From Magnaporthiopsis rhizophila (lineage: Eukaryota > Ascomycota > Sordariomycetes > Magnaporthales > Magnaporthaceae): a stretch of 64,000 nucleotides of DNA. The notes beneath the pieces were generated by a model. It saw only the letters and a program-made list of their open reading frames with translations, was not told the origin of the DNA and did no database searches. Positions 10,420-19,740 of this stretch are shown here, in pieces. The position numbers and the translations under genes were made by a program. Where the stretch lies: NCBI GenBank assembly GCA_003049465.1, contig PYSS01000134.1:35325-99324 (forward strand). Direction: 5' to 3'. How positions within the stretch are numbered: position 1 is the first letter of the stretch; the number at the start of each line of letters is the position of its first letter.

Positions 10420-12747
10420 ATGCGGCTGACGGAAAGCCCCCGCATTCCCAACCCCAGATTCAAGCACAGCCGACGGCCGAGCCAGCCCAGTCAAATGAGC
10501 CAAATCATTCCGTCCGATCAAAACGACAATGAGCGAGGGCGATCCTTTGCCAGCCCCGTGAAGGGCGAGGGCTCCAAAGATGGTCCCAATAGAATGCTGT
10601 CGAAGCGGAAGCAGGCTTCAAGTACTGACGACACCGCTTCCACCATCACGACCGCCCCTGTCGTTGCCTCGGCTCCCGCGAAGCGCCAAAGAGTTAGCCG
10701 TGCCTGCGACCAGTGCCGCGCCGCCCGCGAAAAGTGCGACGGAATCCAGCCTCTCTGCTTCCCTTGCGTCAGCCAGAACAGGAAATGCACATACCAGACG
10801 TCGCCCAAGAAGCGCGGAGTCCAGACCGGCTATATCCGCGCGCTCGAGGTGGCCTTGGGCTGGCTGTTTGACAAGAACCCCGGCTGCGAGGATGCCCTGA
10901 ACAAACTGCTCGCCCATGAGGGCGGCCAGGCCAAGGCGCTCCTTGTTGCTGACGCGCCGGGGCCCGGCAGTCGTCTTCATCGCCGCTGGCTCAAGAGCTC
11001 GGCCTGTCTTGAGCTCGACCGGATCCTTTCGGGCGGCGAGCCTACGCGCCGGGATCCCACGATACTCGGGAGCCGCGACGACGACGCGTCCGGCAGCGAC
11101 AATGAGGCCGATACCGAAGCACGCCGGAGCGATTCGGGCAAGGCGACGACTCCAGCAGCGCGCCCAACGCCCTCGTCACAGGGAGGAGACTCTCCCGTCC
11201 CGCGCTTGTACCCGCCGCCCAATCATACCCGGTTCCGGCTGCCCCCGAACCACTGGCGCCTGCTGGACATGTACTTTTCGTACACACACTGCTGGTTTCC
11301 AATCGTGGAGAAGCAGGACATCCTCAAGACGACATACGGCTACCCCGAGGCTGGCCTCGACCTTTCACCGACCCACCCGAGCGCGCCGACGCATGCTGAG
11401 CTGTGGGCTATCCTGGCTTTTGCCGCGTGCCAAGCCTCGGCGACGGCCGAACCCGCCGTGAACCCGGCCGAGGCGTACCGCACGGCACGCCAGCTGATGC
11501 GGGTCGACAACGGCCCGTTTGAAATCTCTCACATCAACGCCCTTCTTCTCTTGTCGCTGGTCAACCTGGGGAGCGACAACGTCGTGACGGCATGGATGCT
11601 TGCCGGCAATGCTGTTCGTATTGCCCTCAGCCTCGGCCTTGGCCAGATAGAAACACATGCTGCTTTGTCCGAGAAACACCGCCGGGCGTTCATGGGGTGC
11701 TTCATACTTGATACTCTACTCTCTGCGAGGACGGGATGGCCGCAGCACTTGAGGAGCGACATTCTGGTAGGGCTCTCGCCTCCGATGGACGATATAGATG
11801 AGTGGCAGCCATGGCAGCCGTGCCAAGGTATCGGGCCCGGCGCGGAACTGCAGACCCGCGGGATCCCTCTCCCGGCACAAGCACTCAGCTCCTTCCGCCT
11901 GTTGTGTGATCTGTGCCGAGCCTTGTCCACGTCCGAACTACCGAACACGGCTGCTCCGACCCAGATCGCGATCGATTCGGCATACCAACACCGAAGCTTC
12001 GTGCTGGCTGGGACGCAGCCTCCAAGTCAGATTCCTTCGCCATATCTGCTTCGACTCCTGTTCCTGGTGGTCCAAGCCAAACGCCATGGCGTTTCTCTGA
12101 TGGCACAAACGCCTCCGTCGGCCCTTCGAGAGGCCATGTCACACGTCGAAACGTATGCGACGCAGCACGGAATGGCCACGGCCACTCCGCTCTTCACCAC
12201 TTGTCTGATAGTCATGCGCAGATGCTGCATAGGGTCGTTGGCTTCATCCCTGACGGGACAGGATGTCAGCCGTCTGGCGTCGCTGGAGAACGCATTATTG
12301 AACACGTGGCGCCGAGGCAACCCACCACCAACCCCCGCACAGTCCACTATCGCTATTCTCCCCGAGAGAAGCGCGGGTCCGAACAAGAACCGACAGGGTA
12401 TTCCGTCCCGCGGGCCCCCACACACGTCCAAGGTGGACGGCCCCATGCAGGAGCCTCCGTACTACGCCCCTGTCTATCAACACATATTTTCCCACCAGGA
12501 CGGGCCGGTACAGCCCGTCGGCATATTCGGTGTCGGCCCTGTACCCCCACTGATGCCGCCAATAGTGTCTCTACCCCACGGCGGTGCCATACCAGCCTAT
12601 AACTATGATACTCTCCTGGATGATCTGGCGTCGTCCATCGACTGTACGGACCGTGTTGACGCCGACTCTCAGTTCATGGCCAATCTCGGTTTCGCTCCCG
12701 GGGCAGATCTCACCGACCTGCTGCGGGGAGAGTTTGGGGGTGCTTGA
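10420..12747 (+). CDS. qa-1F: Quinate pathway activator, Zn2Cys6 transcription factor
   Basis: Single-exon frame of 775 residues. A basic flank (PAKRQRVSRA) leads into a canonical C6 zinc cluster with cysteines at residues 96, 99, 106, 113, 116 and 123 (C-X2-C-X6-C-X6-C-X2-C-X6-C). It is followed by the linker SPKKRGVQTGYIRALEVALG, which is strongly typical of QA-1F/QutA. A fungal-specific transcription factor domain spans about 280-560 (FSYTHCWFPIVEKQDIL ... NALLLLSLVNLG). The C-terminus is acidic (ADLTDLLRGEF), a likely activation region and docking site for the repressor. It should bind qa promoters as a dimer and switch on qa-2, qa-3 and qa-y with quinate present. An in-frame Met at residue 26 is an alternative start. 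Confidence 0.93.
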   Translation: MRLTESPRIPNPRFKHSRRPSQPSQMSQIIPSDQNDNERGRSFASPVKGEGSKDGPNRMLSKRKQASSTDDTASTITTAPVVASAPAKRQRVSRACDQCRAAREKCDGIQPLCFPCVSQNRKCTYQTSPKKRGVQTGYIRALEVALGWLFDKNPGCEDALNKLLAHEGGQAKALLVADAPGPGSRLHRRWLKSSACLELDRILSGGEPTRRDPTILGSRDDDASGSDNEADTEARRSDSGKATTPAARPTPSSQGGDSPVPRLYPPPNHTRFRLPPNHWRLLDMYFSYTHCWFPIVEKQDILKTTYGYPEAGLDLSPTHPSAPTHAELWAILAFAACQASATAEPAVNPAEAYRTARQLMRVDNGPFEISHINALLLLSLVNLGSDNVVTAWMLAGNAVRIALSLGLGQIETHAALSEKHRRAFMGCFILDTLLSARTGWPQHLRSDILVGLSPPMDDIDEWQPWQPCQGIGPGAELQTRGIPLPAQALSSFRLLCDLCRALSTSELPNTAAPTQIAIDSAYQHRSFVLAGTQPPSQIPSPYLLRLLFLVVQAKRHGVSLMAQTPPSALREAMSHVETYATQHGMATATPLFTTCLIVMRRCCIGSLASSLTGQDVSRLASLENALLNTWRRGNPPPTPAQSTIAILPERSAGPNKNRQGIPSRGPPHTSKVDGPMQEPPYYAPVYQHIFSHQDGPVQPVGIFGVGPVPPLMPPIVSLPHGGAIPAYNYDTLLDDLASSIDCTDRVDADSQFMANLGFAPGADLTDLLRGEFGGA

Positions 12748-13140
12748 CGAATCCGCGATCGACGTGGTTGTATATAGAGAGACCAGGGAAGGGATCGCTA
12801 ATGAAGCACGCCAAGATCGTTGGCCAGCGCATAAATTACAAATTCCAGGATGATTCAACCAGAAATTCTTGACTCGATGGTAACTCCGGTACCTACCTCT
12901 GATCATGCCTGGATGACGAAAACGTCTCTGCTTTGTTGACTGTTTATATTCGCATGTGTCAGATGCCCTGGTGGACCAGCCAAGGCATGCACCAGGACTG
13001 AGGGCTAACTTTGTCACTTCGTCATATCGTTGTATCCCTCTACTTACGGCATCGATTTGCTACAGTCAGGTCCTAGGCCCGGTGTAGTTGAGGCTCTCTA
13101 CGCACTTCCAGACTTCGCGGACAACCCTCTATTGGGACTA
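12748..13140. other. 3' flank of qa-1F
   Basis: About 390 bases between the qa-1F stop and the end of the decayed qa-x remnant on the other strand. Nothing recognisable as coding or structured was seen. Confidence 0.35.
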
Positions 13141-14290
13141 TCACCCGGTTTCCGTAGGGGAGGGATCAGCGGGTCGGCTTGCAAGGTAACGACGGCTTCC
13201 CAGGTCTGGAATAGGCGCGATCTCGAAGCCCTGCGGCGGATTGGCTGTCATAACGAGGCCACTAGGTTCCTGGAGGATGGCGATGACTGCGGCCACGTCC
13301 CACTCCCATCCCTCTGGTCCTTGCCCCACTCGCGCGATAGTACGCGGCCCTTTGGCGCCTGAGGCGGCTTAGGTGGAGATCCGCGGGCTCCGGGACCGGG
13401 GCGGGCGCTGCGTCTCGTCGAACCACGTACCCTTTGTAGCGAAGGAACGGCCCCGACGCGGGGGATCCGCGGTAGACCCCGGCGCGCGTTAGAGACCCGA
13501 AGTCGACGAGTGCTCGGCGTCCCTGCGACGCGACGCGCCTGTATATAGGTATATAGAGCCGTAGGGTCTCCTACTCTCACCCTCTCCTACTAGCTCCCTG
13601 GGGAAAGATCAAGCAAATAGGTCTAATACACGAGCCTCCACTTTGCAATACCCCTTCCCTCGACAAGCCGAGAAGAGCTGGCCGATGATGAAGCCGACGG
13701 ATACGCGGAACGTGGGGAACGGGTGCGTATAGTATAATCTCGCGGTCCCGACCGGCGGGTCTACGCGTCTGGTGGGCGCGTCGTCCCTGCGGAGTACGTT
13801 CTCCTCGCCGATGAATCTGTGTGGGTTTCGGCTGCTGTCCGGTGCTGCTCCTTCCCGGGAAACCTACTCCACGCTCCCCCGGGTTTTTGCTTTCTAAGGG
13901 GACGAAGAAAGGAGGAGGACGAGGGCGAGGGGACATGGCGGTGGGGCGGGCTCCCTAACGTACTTGTGGTTGGGGTATCTCGCCTTGATGGCTGTATGGG
14001 TGGATGCCTCGGCTTCGGTCGTGCTCCCCTTCGGCGTCGGACCACGCTCGCCGCGGCCCTTAGTGACGATCGGACGCCCGCTGACCCCTATCCGTCGTGG
14101 TGGCGATGTCCGAAGCGAGGGTCTTTCTTGACCTGCTCCTCGCTGGCGGGCCCTTCGTCTGAGCACCACTTCTCGACGCCAGCTAGCGGTATCTTGCCGG
14201 GCGTCCCTGGCTACCTGTACGGTAAAGTTGTAGATATCACCGAGGTCTTATTGTGTGCCCCGGGCCGCCACCTTGTCTGTTTGCGTCCAT
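13141..14290 (-). pseudogene. qa-x: Decayed qa-x / qutG, inositol-monophosphatase-like
   Basis: Pieces of an inositol-monophosphatase-like protein of the QutG/QA-X type are scattered over several frames, in the correct order. Reading down the minus strand: IYNFTVQVARDA near 14237; WCSDEGPASEEQVKKD near 14150; SDIATTTDRG near 14110 (normally DIVTxTD); AIKARYPNHK ending at the donor at 13963; FIGEE at 13816-13802; FPTFRVSVGFI and GQLFSACRGKG near 13700-13660; GTWFDETQ near 13430; VLSREWGKD near 13340-13317; then WEWDVAAVIAIL and TANPP to a stop at 13141. A good intron (13817-13963) still joins NHK to FIGEE. The metal-site DPxDGT reads DPPVGT, and EWGKD now sits beside WEWD, implying an internal deletion. 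At least four frame changes and a stop separate the pieces. It lies divergent from qa-2. Confidence 0.82.
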
Positions 14291-15259
14291 GTAAGGTGTG
14301 ATATTGTGATGTTTTCGTGTCCCCATCAGGAAAGTCGATCCCTCGATAGATGTCTTGACCGCTGGTATCCCCGACAGTGTTGGGGCAAATGCCGCTTCTT
14401 GAGTTCGGGTCGGGATGATATGGCGGGATGAAGGGTGAGCCGTCGCGGCTGATGCACTTTCAGCCCCAAGTCATCCACTGAACTAAGCCGAGACAAGGGT
14501 CATCGGGGAAAAGACAAAATTCCGCATCTCGGGGAACAGACCGCAGAAAGCCGAGCGGGCGGCCTAGACTGGTGGTTGAGCGTTTAGCCGGTCGATCGTT
14601 TGCCGAATGTGGGGGGTCCCATCCAGGCCTGGTGCTGAAAGGGTCTGATTCGCCGAGGCGAGAAGGGAGGAGATAGAGGTTTACTGGAGAGAGGGAGAGA
14701 GGCGTCGTGAGGGGTTGGAGGAGATGGTGATTACTACGACAACTGTGTAGTACAGACCAAGCATTTGTAAGTAAAAGATAATAGCCGACGGGAAAGGCGC
14801 AGTATGTTATAAGTGGACACCTGGATGGGTCTGGCGCGATGTCCGTGGAGATGCCCATGGGGTGCCCGAGCAGATCCAAGGATGACCCGTTAAAGAGCAG
14901 AGAAACAAAAAAGCAGCCGCGTGCTTATAATGGCATGATCGAACAGTGGGATATAACTGCGGCCGGGGCAGTAACGGCTGCACTCGCGAGGGCAGGCCAA
15001 ATATACTGTACCATGACAAACCTGCGACCATCAGGTAACTCCCACCAACACCTAGATAATACCCAAATATGCTATATACCCGGCGTTATAAAAGCGTAGG
15101 ATATTGAGACCCCACCTTCTTTGCTATGTAGAGCAATTTTCTCGGGAGTGGTGCAAAGGTGGATTCTCGTGCTGCTTGTCAAAAAATTTTAACTGTGCCG
15201 CAAACAAAGGTATCAGAAAACGTCAAAGTGAAGGAGAGACAAAAAAAAAAAAAGCACAA
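14291..15259. promoter_or_regulatory. qa-2 promoter region
   Basis: Nearly 1 kb upstream of qa-2. The last 30 bases before the start are A-rich (an A-run at 15241-15253), typical of a fungal leader. No clear QA-1F palindrome was found by eye. Short open frames here show no family resemblance. Confidence 0.4.
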
Positions 15260-15718
15260 ATGTCCAAGAAAATCCTCCTCATCAACGGCCCCAACCTCAA
15301 CCTCCTGGGGACCCGGGAGCCGCAGCTCTACGGCACCACGACCCTGGACGACGTAGTGACCATCGCCAGGGAAAAAGCGCAGTCCCTCGGCGCCTCGCTC
15401 GAGGCCTTCCAGTCCAACCATGAGGGCGCCATAGTCGACCGGATCCAAGAGGCACGCGCGCAGGGCGGCGTGACGGCCATCGTGATCAACCCGGCCGCCT
15501 ACACGCACACGAGCGTGGCCATCCGGGACGCCCTCCTCGGCGTCGCCATCCCGTTTGTCGAGGTGCACATCTCCAACGTGCACGCCCGCGAGCCGTTCCG
15601 CAGGCACAGCCATCTGAGCGACATGGCCGAGGCGGTCATCTGCGGCCTGGGCGTTTATGGGTACGAGGCGGCTGTTGAGTTTGTGGTGAGGCACATGAAG
15701 GAGAAGGCGTCGGGTTGA
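15260..15718 (+). CDS. qa-2: Catabolic 3-dehydroquinate dehydratase, type II
   Basis: Intron-free gene of 152 residues, the usual type II dehydroquinase length. The start at 15260 (MSKKILLINGPNLNLLG) is fixed by the conserved N-terminus; the frame stays open upstream, but that part is leader. The flexible active-site loop carries Arg19 and Tyr24 (LLGTREPQLYG). The NPAAYTHTSVAIRD segment and the HISN/EPFRRHS segment, with the catalytic His and substrate-binding Arg, are all present. The enzyme dodecamerises and converts 3-dehydroquinate to 3-dehydroshikimate by anti elimination in the cytosol. It is the second step of quinate breakdown, separate from the type I domain of AROM. All key residues look intact, unlike the broken genes on both sides. 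Confidence 0.96.
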   Translation: MSKKILLINGPNLNLLGTREPQLYGTTTLDDVVTIAREKAQSLGASLEAFQSNHEGAIVDRIQEARAQGGVTAIVINPAAYTHTSVAIRDALLGVAIPFVEVHISNVHAREPFRRHSHLSDMAEAVICGLGVYGYEAAVEFVVRHMKEKASG

Positions 15719-15789
15719 AGCGGTTATGGGATGATCGGAGTTTTTTTTTATTATTGTGTGGCAAGGGGAGACATTTTGATAACGCTTAT

Positions 15790-16230
15790 GGCTGGACTTG
15801 GGCGTACAAGAATGGTATAGAGGGAATGAACATACAAGTCGTGGCCGGCCATAGTGTTGGGCTTGCAGCGGCAAAAACGTCGCCATCGACCTGATGATCG
15901 CCAGTTGCAACAAGCTTCCCTTGGCTGTCTACTGCTGCTATGCACATCTCGGCGCAGAGCGGCTCGTGACACTCCGGGGTTGCCTGTCGTTCATGCGCCG
16001 GCTGACCAGCTCCAGACTGGCCCAGCCCCTGGAAAATAGCAGCGGCCATGTCCCGAACGGGGAGGTATGCGCCCGCCCCGGTCCTCCTCGTGGTAGGATA
16101 GCCTGCAATCTAGCGACCGGCTCATTCGTGCGGCTGCCCAGGCACGTGGAACTAGTGGCCCTCGACCAGCGGGTCGTCGTAGTCCGCCGAAGAGATCCTA
16201 GAGCCAGAGCTCGATGCCGCTGTATCCGCG
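15790..16230 (-). pseudogene. qa-4: Decayed qa-4, 3-dehydroshikimate dehydratase C-terminus
   Basis: The minus strand carries ordered fragments of the C-terminal third of 3-dehydroshikimate dehydratase. They are DDPLVEGH near 16170, a TAG stop, FHVPGQP, then in another frame RMSRSLDCRLSYHEEDRG (the family reads RMSWSRNARLFYGEEDRG), then GAYLPVRDMAAAIFQGLG near 16079-16026. A further frame gives GWASLELVSRRMND near 16030-15990 (family GWVSLELFNRRM), and another GKLVATGDHQVDGDV near 15900. At least three frame changes and one stop break it, and I could not find the N-terminal two thirds. The enzyme would turn 3-dehydroshikimate into protocatechuate. Its place between qa-2 and qa-3, facing away from qa-3, matches the Neurospora arrangement as I recall it. 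Confidence 0.82.
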
Positions 16231-17319
16231 TTTGCCGCCGCTCCAGTGTGTTGCCAGCGAAGCAGCGGCCCATGAACATGGGGCTTACTGCTAGCTGGCA
16301 GTGCATGGTATTGGTAGCACGGGGACCGTGGCGGGAGGTATGAGTGGTCGCTTTCGGGCCTCGAGCAGAGTGTCTCGGATACAAGTAGCCAGGGGACTGC
16401 TAGACCGGAGCGAGTGCAAGTAACCGAATATGTCGATAACGGGCAAAGGTATTTGAAGATTAGGCTTCTAGCTATCTACCTATCTACCCAGGCGTTTTGC
16501 GTCCATGCGACAGACTTTTGGACCCCCGAGTCCGACGTCACGGAGCTATCTCCGTAGCTACAGCAGTGCCCTCCCATATTCAGTAACCTTAACCACCACA
16601 CCCCAACGACAATGTTGGCCGCTGGCCGATCGAGAACCGAAGATAAGCGGTGCCCACACGTATATCTCGGGTGTTTGATAGACCAGCAGAGCGGTATCCC
16701 TCCGCACACACAAGATAGGTACAAAATATTTACGGGGTGACACGCGCAGACAGCTACGCATCTCACTGATGTCATCTGCCGCGGCCGTGACTGCTCTTGG
16801 ACCTCGAGGTGGAGCAGATAAGAGGGACGAGGACGGAAAGTGGTGCTGGCTAAGTCTTCTTCCGCCCCGCAAGGCTTGGCGTCATGTGGGGAGTGGGGTA
16901 ACGATGGGGGTCCCTGGGCATCAACGACCGTTTTGCGACCCCAGACCAGCAACCCCCTGAGATGGAAAGGCAGATTGGGGAAGCCAGATGGGGAAAATAC
17001 TTATTTTCCGTCCCATGGCCTCGAGCCGCACCAAACAGAGGGGAACGTCCCGGTCCCGAGTGGGCGGGTCTTGGGATGAGGCGGACCAGGCGTCGGATCC
17101 GGTCCGCACAAGCCATTAATTCGCCTGGGTTTTCCCGTCCGTCCTTCTCGTGTTTGGCTGCCCGTTAAAGGTGCCCTGCCAGACTCCGCCTCGGACTAAG
17201 ACTAAAAGCAAAGACGCTGCCACCCGTCTCGAGCAGACAGACAGACCTCTTTCCGTTCGAACCACACTAGTCCCAACCCCCCTAGTCCAGATACAGTCCT
17301 CTCCCACTGCTGCTGAACC
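16231..17319. promoter_or_regulatory. qa-3 promoter region
   Basis: About 1.1 kb upstream of qa-3, formerly shared with the divergent qa-4. It holds the palindrome described separately at 16992-17009. No coding remnant of the missing qa-4 N-terminus could be recognised. Confidence 0.4.
16992..17009. promoter_or_regulatory. Palindrome, possible QA-1F site variant
   Basis: GGAAAATA-CT-TATTTTCC is a perfect 8-bp inverted repeat with a 2-bp centre, about 310 bp upstream of the qa-3 start. It has the GG...CC ends and AT-rich arms of the QA-1F/QutA operator (GGATAA-N4-TTATCC) but differs in the arms. Binding is a guess from symmetry and position. Confidence 0.3.
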
Positions 17320-18390
17320 ATGTCGGCCACAGTCACCACCACAATCGTCGCGCAGCCAGAGGCCCGGCCGGAGGTCAGGCCAGAGCTACAGGCCCTGAGG
17401 CGAGAGATTGCTGGTCTGGAGCGTCATGGCTACCTCTTTGGCAAGAAGCTGACCAAGTCCTTCTCGCCCTTCCTCCACGACGTCATCTACCGCGAGCTGG
17501 GCCTGAACTGGGGCCAGATCCGGCTCGACTCTACAAACATGGACCTCTTCCTGAGGCTGGTGCGAGCCCCAAGCTTCTATGGTGAGCCAGCCACGTTGTC
17601 TTATATCTTATGTCTGATATGTCGTAAGCTTCACCAACGCTAACTGCCGTAAAAAAAAGGCGCCTCTGTAACGATGCCACACAAGGTCGCCATCATCCGC
17701 CATCTGGATGAGCTCACAGAGGAGTGCCGCGAAGTGGGCGCCTGCAACACGCTCTTCCTGCGCTCCGACCCGGCCACGGGCCGCCGCCTGCTCTGCGGCG
17801 CCAACACGGACGTCATCGGCGTGCGCGAGTCCTTCTACCAGAACGTGCCCGACCCAGACGCCGTCTTCCACGGCCGCCCGGCCCTTGTCCTCGGCGGCGG
17901 CGGCGCCGCCCGCTCCGCCGTCTACGCCCTGCACCGCTGGATGCGCGCGACCGAAATCTACGTTGTCAACCGCGACGACGCCGAGGTCGCCGCCGTCCAG
18001 CGCGAGTGCGCCGACCGCGGCTTCGGCGCCCGCCTGCGCCACGTCCGCACCGTCGACGAGGCCCGCGCCCTGCCCGCGCCGGGCGCCATCGTCGCCTGCG
18101 TCCCGGACTTCCCGCCCGTCACGCCCGACGAGAGGCGGGCCCGGGACGTGGTGCGCGCGTTCCTGGACAAGCCGGACAAGGGCGCCATGCTCGAGATGTG
18201 CTACAACCCCACCCCTTACACGGAGCTGGCCGCCATCGCCGAGGAGGCCGGCTGGCAGGTCATCCTGGGCACCGAGGCGCTCATCTGGCAGGGCATCGCG
18301 CAGGACAGGTACTGGACCGGCCAGGAGCTGCCGCCCGAGACGGTCAAGGTCATCCAGCAGGCCATCGCCTCTAGGCTGCCCAGGCGATAG
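17320..18390 (+). CDS. qa-3: Quinate/shikimate 5-dehydrogenase
   Basis: Two exons (17320-17581 and 17660-18390; intron GTGAGC...AAAAG, 78 bp, phase 1) give 330 residues. The substrate side shows FGKKLTKSFSPFLHD and the ASVTMPHK motif with the catalytic Lys, then CNTLF and GANTDVIG with the catalytic Asp. The Rossmann side shows LVLGGGGAARSAVYAL and, after the second strand, VVNRDDAEV. An Asp following NR in this loop is associated with NAD preference in quinate dehydrogenases, so NAD use is inferred. The C-terminal motif GTEALIWQGI is typical. It oxidises quinate to 3-dehydroquinate, and shikimate to 3-dehydroshikimate, in the cytosol as the first step of quinate use. No damage seen. Confidence 0.94.
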
Positions 18391-19740
18391 AGGCGTCTCA
18401 TTTTTCTCTTCTCTTTTTAATCCCTTTGCTCATTCACCGGGATTCTACCCTACCTAATCATGCAGCCGTGACTGACTGCTTCCTAGCGGTATATATCGGA
18501 ATTCACTTGTACATATTTAGGAATACGACGTAATGAGCCATCATCTCCAGATGGTCCCATTAAAGACCCTGTGAATCGATCATCATACCTTTTGTTGCCT
18601 TGCTAGGTGTCACTCAGCGGTTGTCCCAGCACCCACATGCCTCCGCTTCCCTACGTCTAAGGACGATAATCGTGCAAGTTTCTGGAACCGATAAACCTAC
18701 TATGTTTTTTTAATGCTGATACTCACTGTCTCACGGAAAGTTGTAGAAAGTATATGTTAATAATATGAATACCACCAAAGAGCAGATTCACAAGTAAGTT
18801 TCTGCATAATTACCTCTTCCACCTCCAAAGAATCAAACGGAAACCAGCTGTTGAGCGTTTGGCTGAGCGGCGAGCTTTTAGCAATGAGAACGGTGAGGGT
18901 TTTGGACCAAAGATTACGCCATATATCAAACAAGGTGCCCTGCTACTCATAGCATATGTGGCTTCGCGTGCGCGTTTTCTCCCTTCACAGCCTTCACAGG
19001 CCGTGAAATTTCCTGGACATTGGTATCACTACCTATACGTTTCCATAGACACCATTTCCCAGTAACGACGATGTAACTCATCCTGGATTATTACTTGCAC
19101 GTCAGTGGTCTTTTGTGTGAACTAGGGTACTGGCCATGGCCCATATCGGCTGACGGAGAATCAAGTGTGCTTAGCGTTTGGACAGTGAATCTCACTCTAC
19201 TCTCAGATAGGTGTAAGTAGGAGAAATGGTGCCAACTTCCAGGGTAAATATAAAGTATCAACTATCCCTAAATCTGCCCGGCTAATACACCTACGGCTAC
19301 CCCCAGGCTTCACTTGAAGCTTGTGTGGTGCAATTGGGTCAAGCTCGACAAAATATGAAGTGCCGGGAATATGCCCCGAACAATACTGACACGAAAGATT
19401 GGCCGGGTTATCCGAAGGCAGCATGGCGCAGCAAAGCTGCCGTAACGGGAGAACGCAGGTGAGTACGGCGTTATGATTAGAGCTGGTATAATGCGGCTCA
19501 CGCGTTGACGTGCGGCAGCCTCGCAAGGCATGGTAGTCTGTGCTGGTAACCGCGAGCGTGCGTGGGCAACCCTGGGTACGATAGGCCTATAGGGGCAAGT
19601 TCAGGGACATAGAAGACATAGAAGTGATTGTAGTTAGCGAGATGGAACGAGACATCACATTCGCCAGGTAGAAGCATCTTTGTACTCTCTACACCGTGTC
19701 CCTCCTCCACTTCACACCAAATATGCATAGACTGCTAAAC
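18391..19740. other. Intergenic, no gene seen
   Basis: AT-richer DNA between qa-3 and the decayed hydrolase. Short frames (for example 18859-19065 and 19203-19526) show neither coding-like composition nor family motifs. It probably holds the qa-3 terminator and the lost promoter of the decayed gene. Confidence 0.35.

Noticed and set aside
13000..14450. Retrotransposon fragment
   Set aside because: First impression from the many short frames, but the ordered FIGEE, WGKD and WEWDVAA motifs identify an inositol-monophosphatase-like remnant instead.
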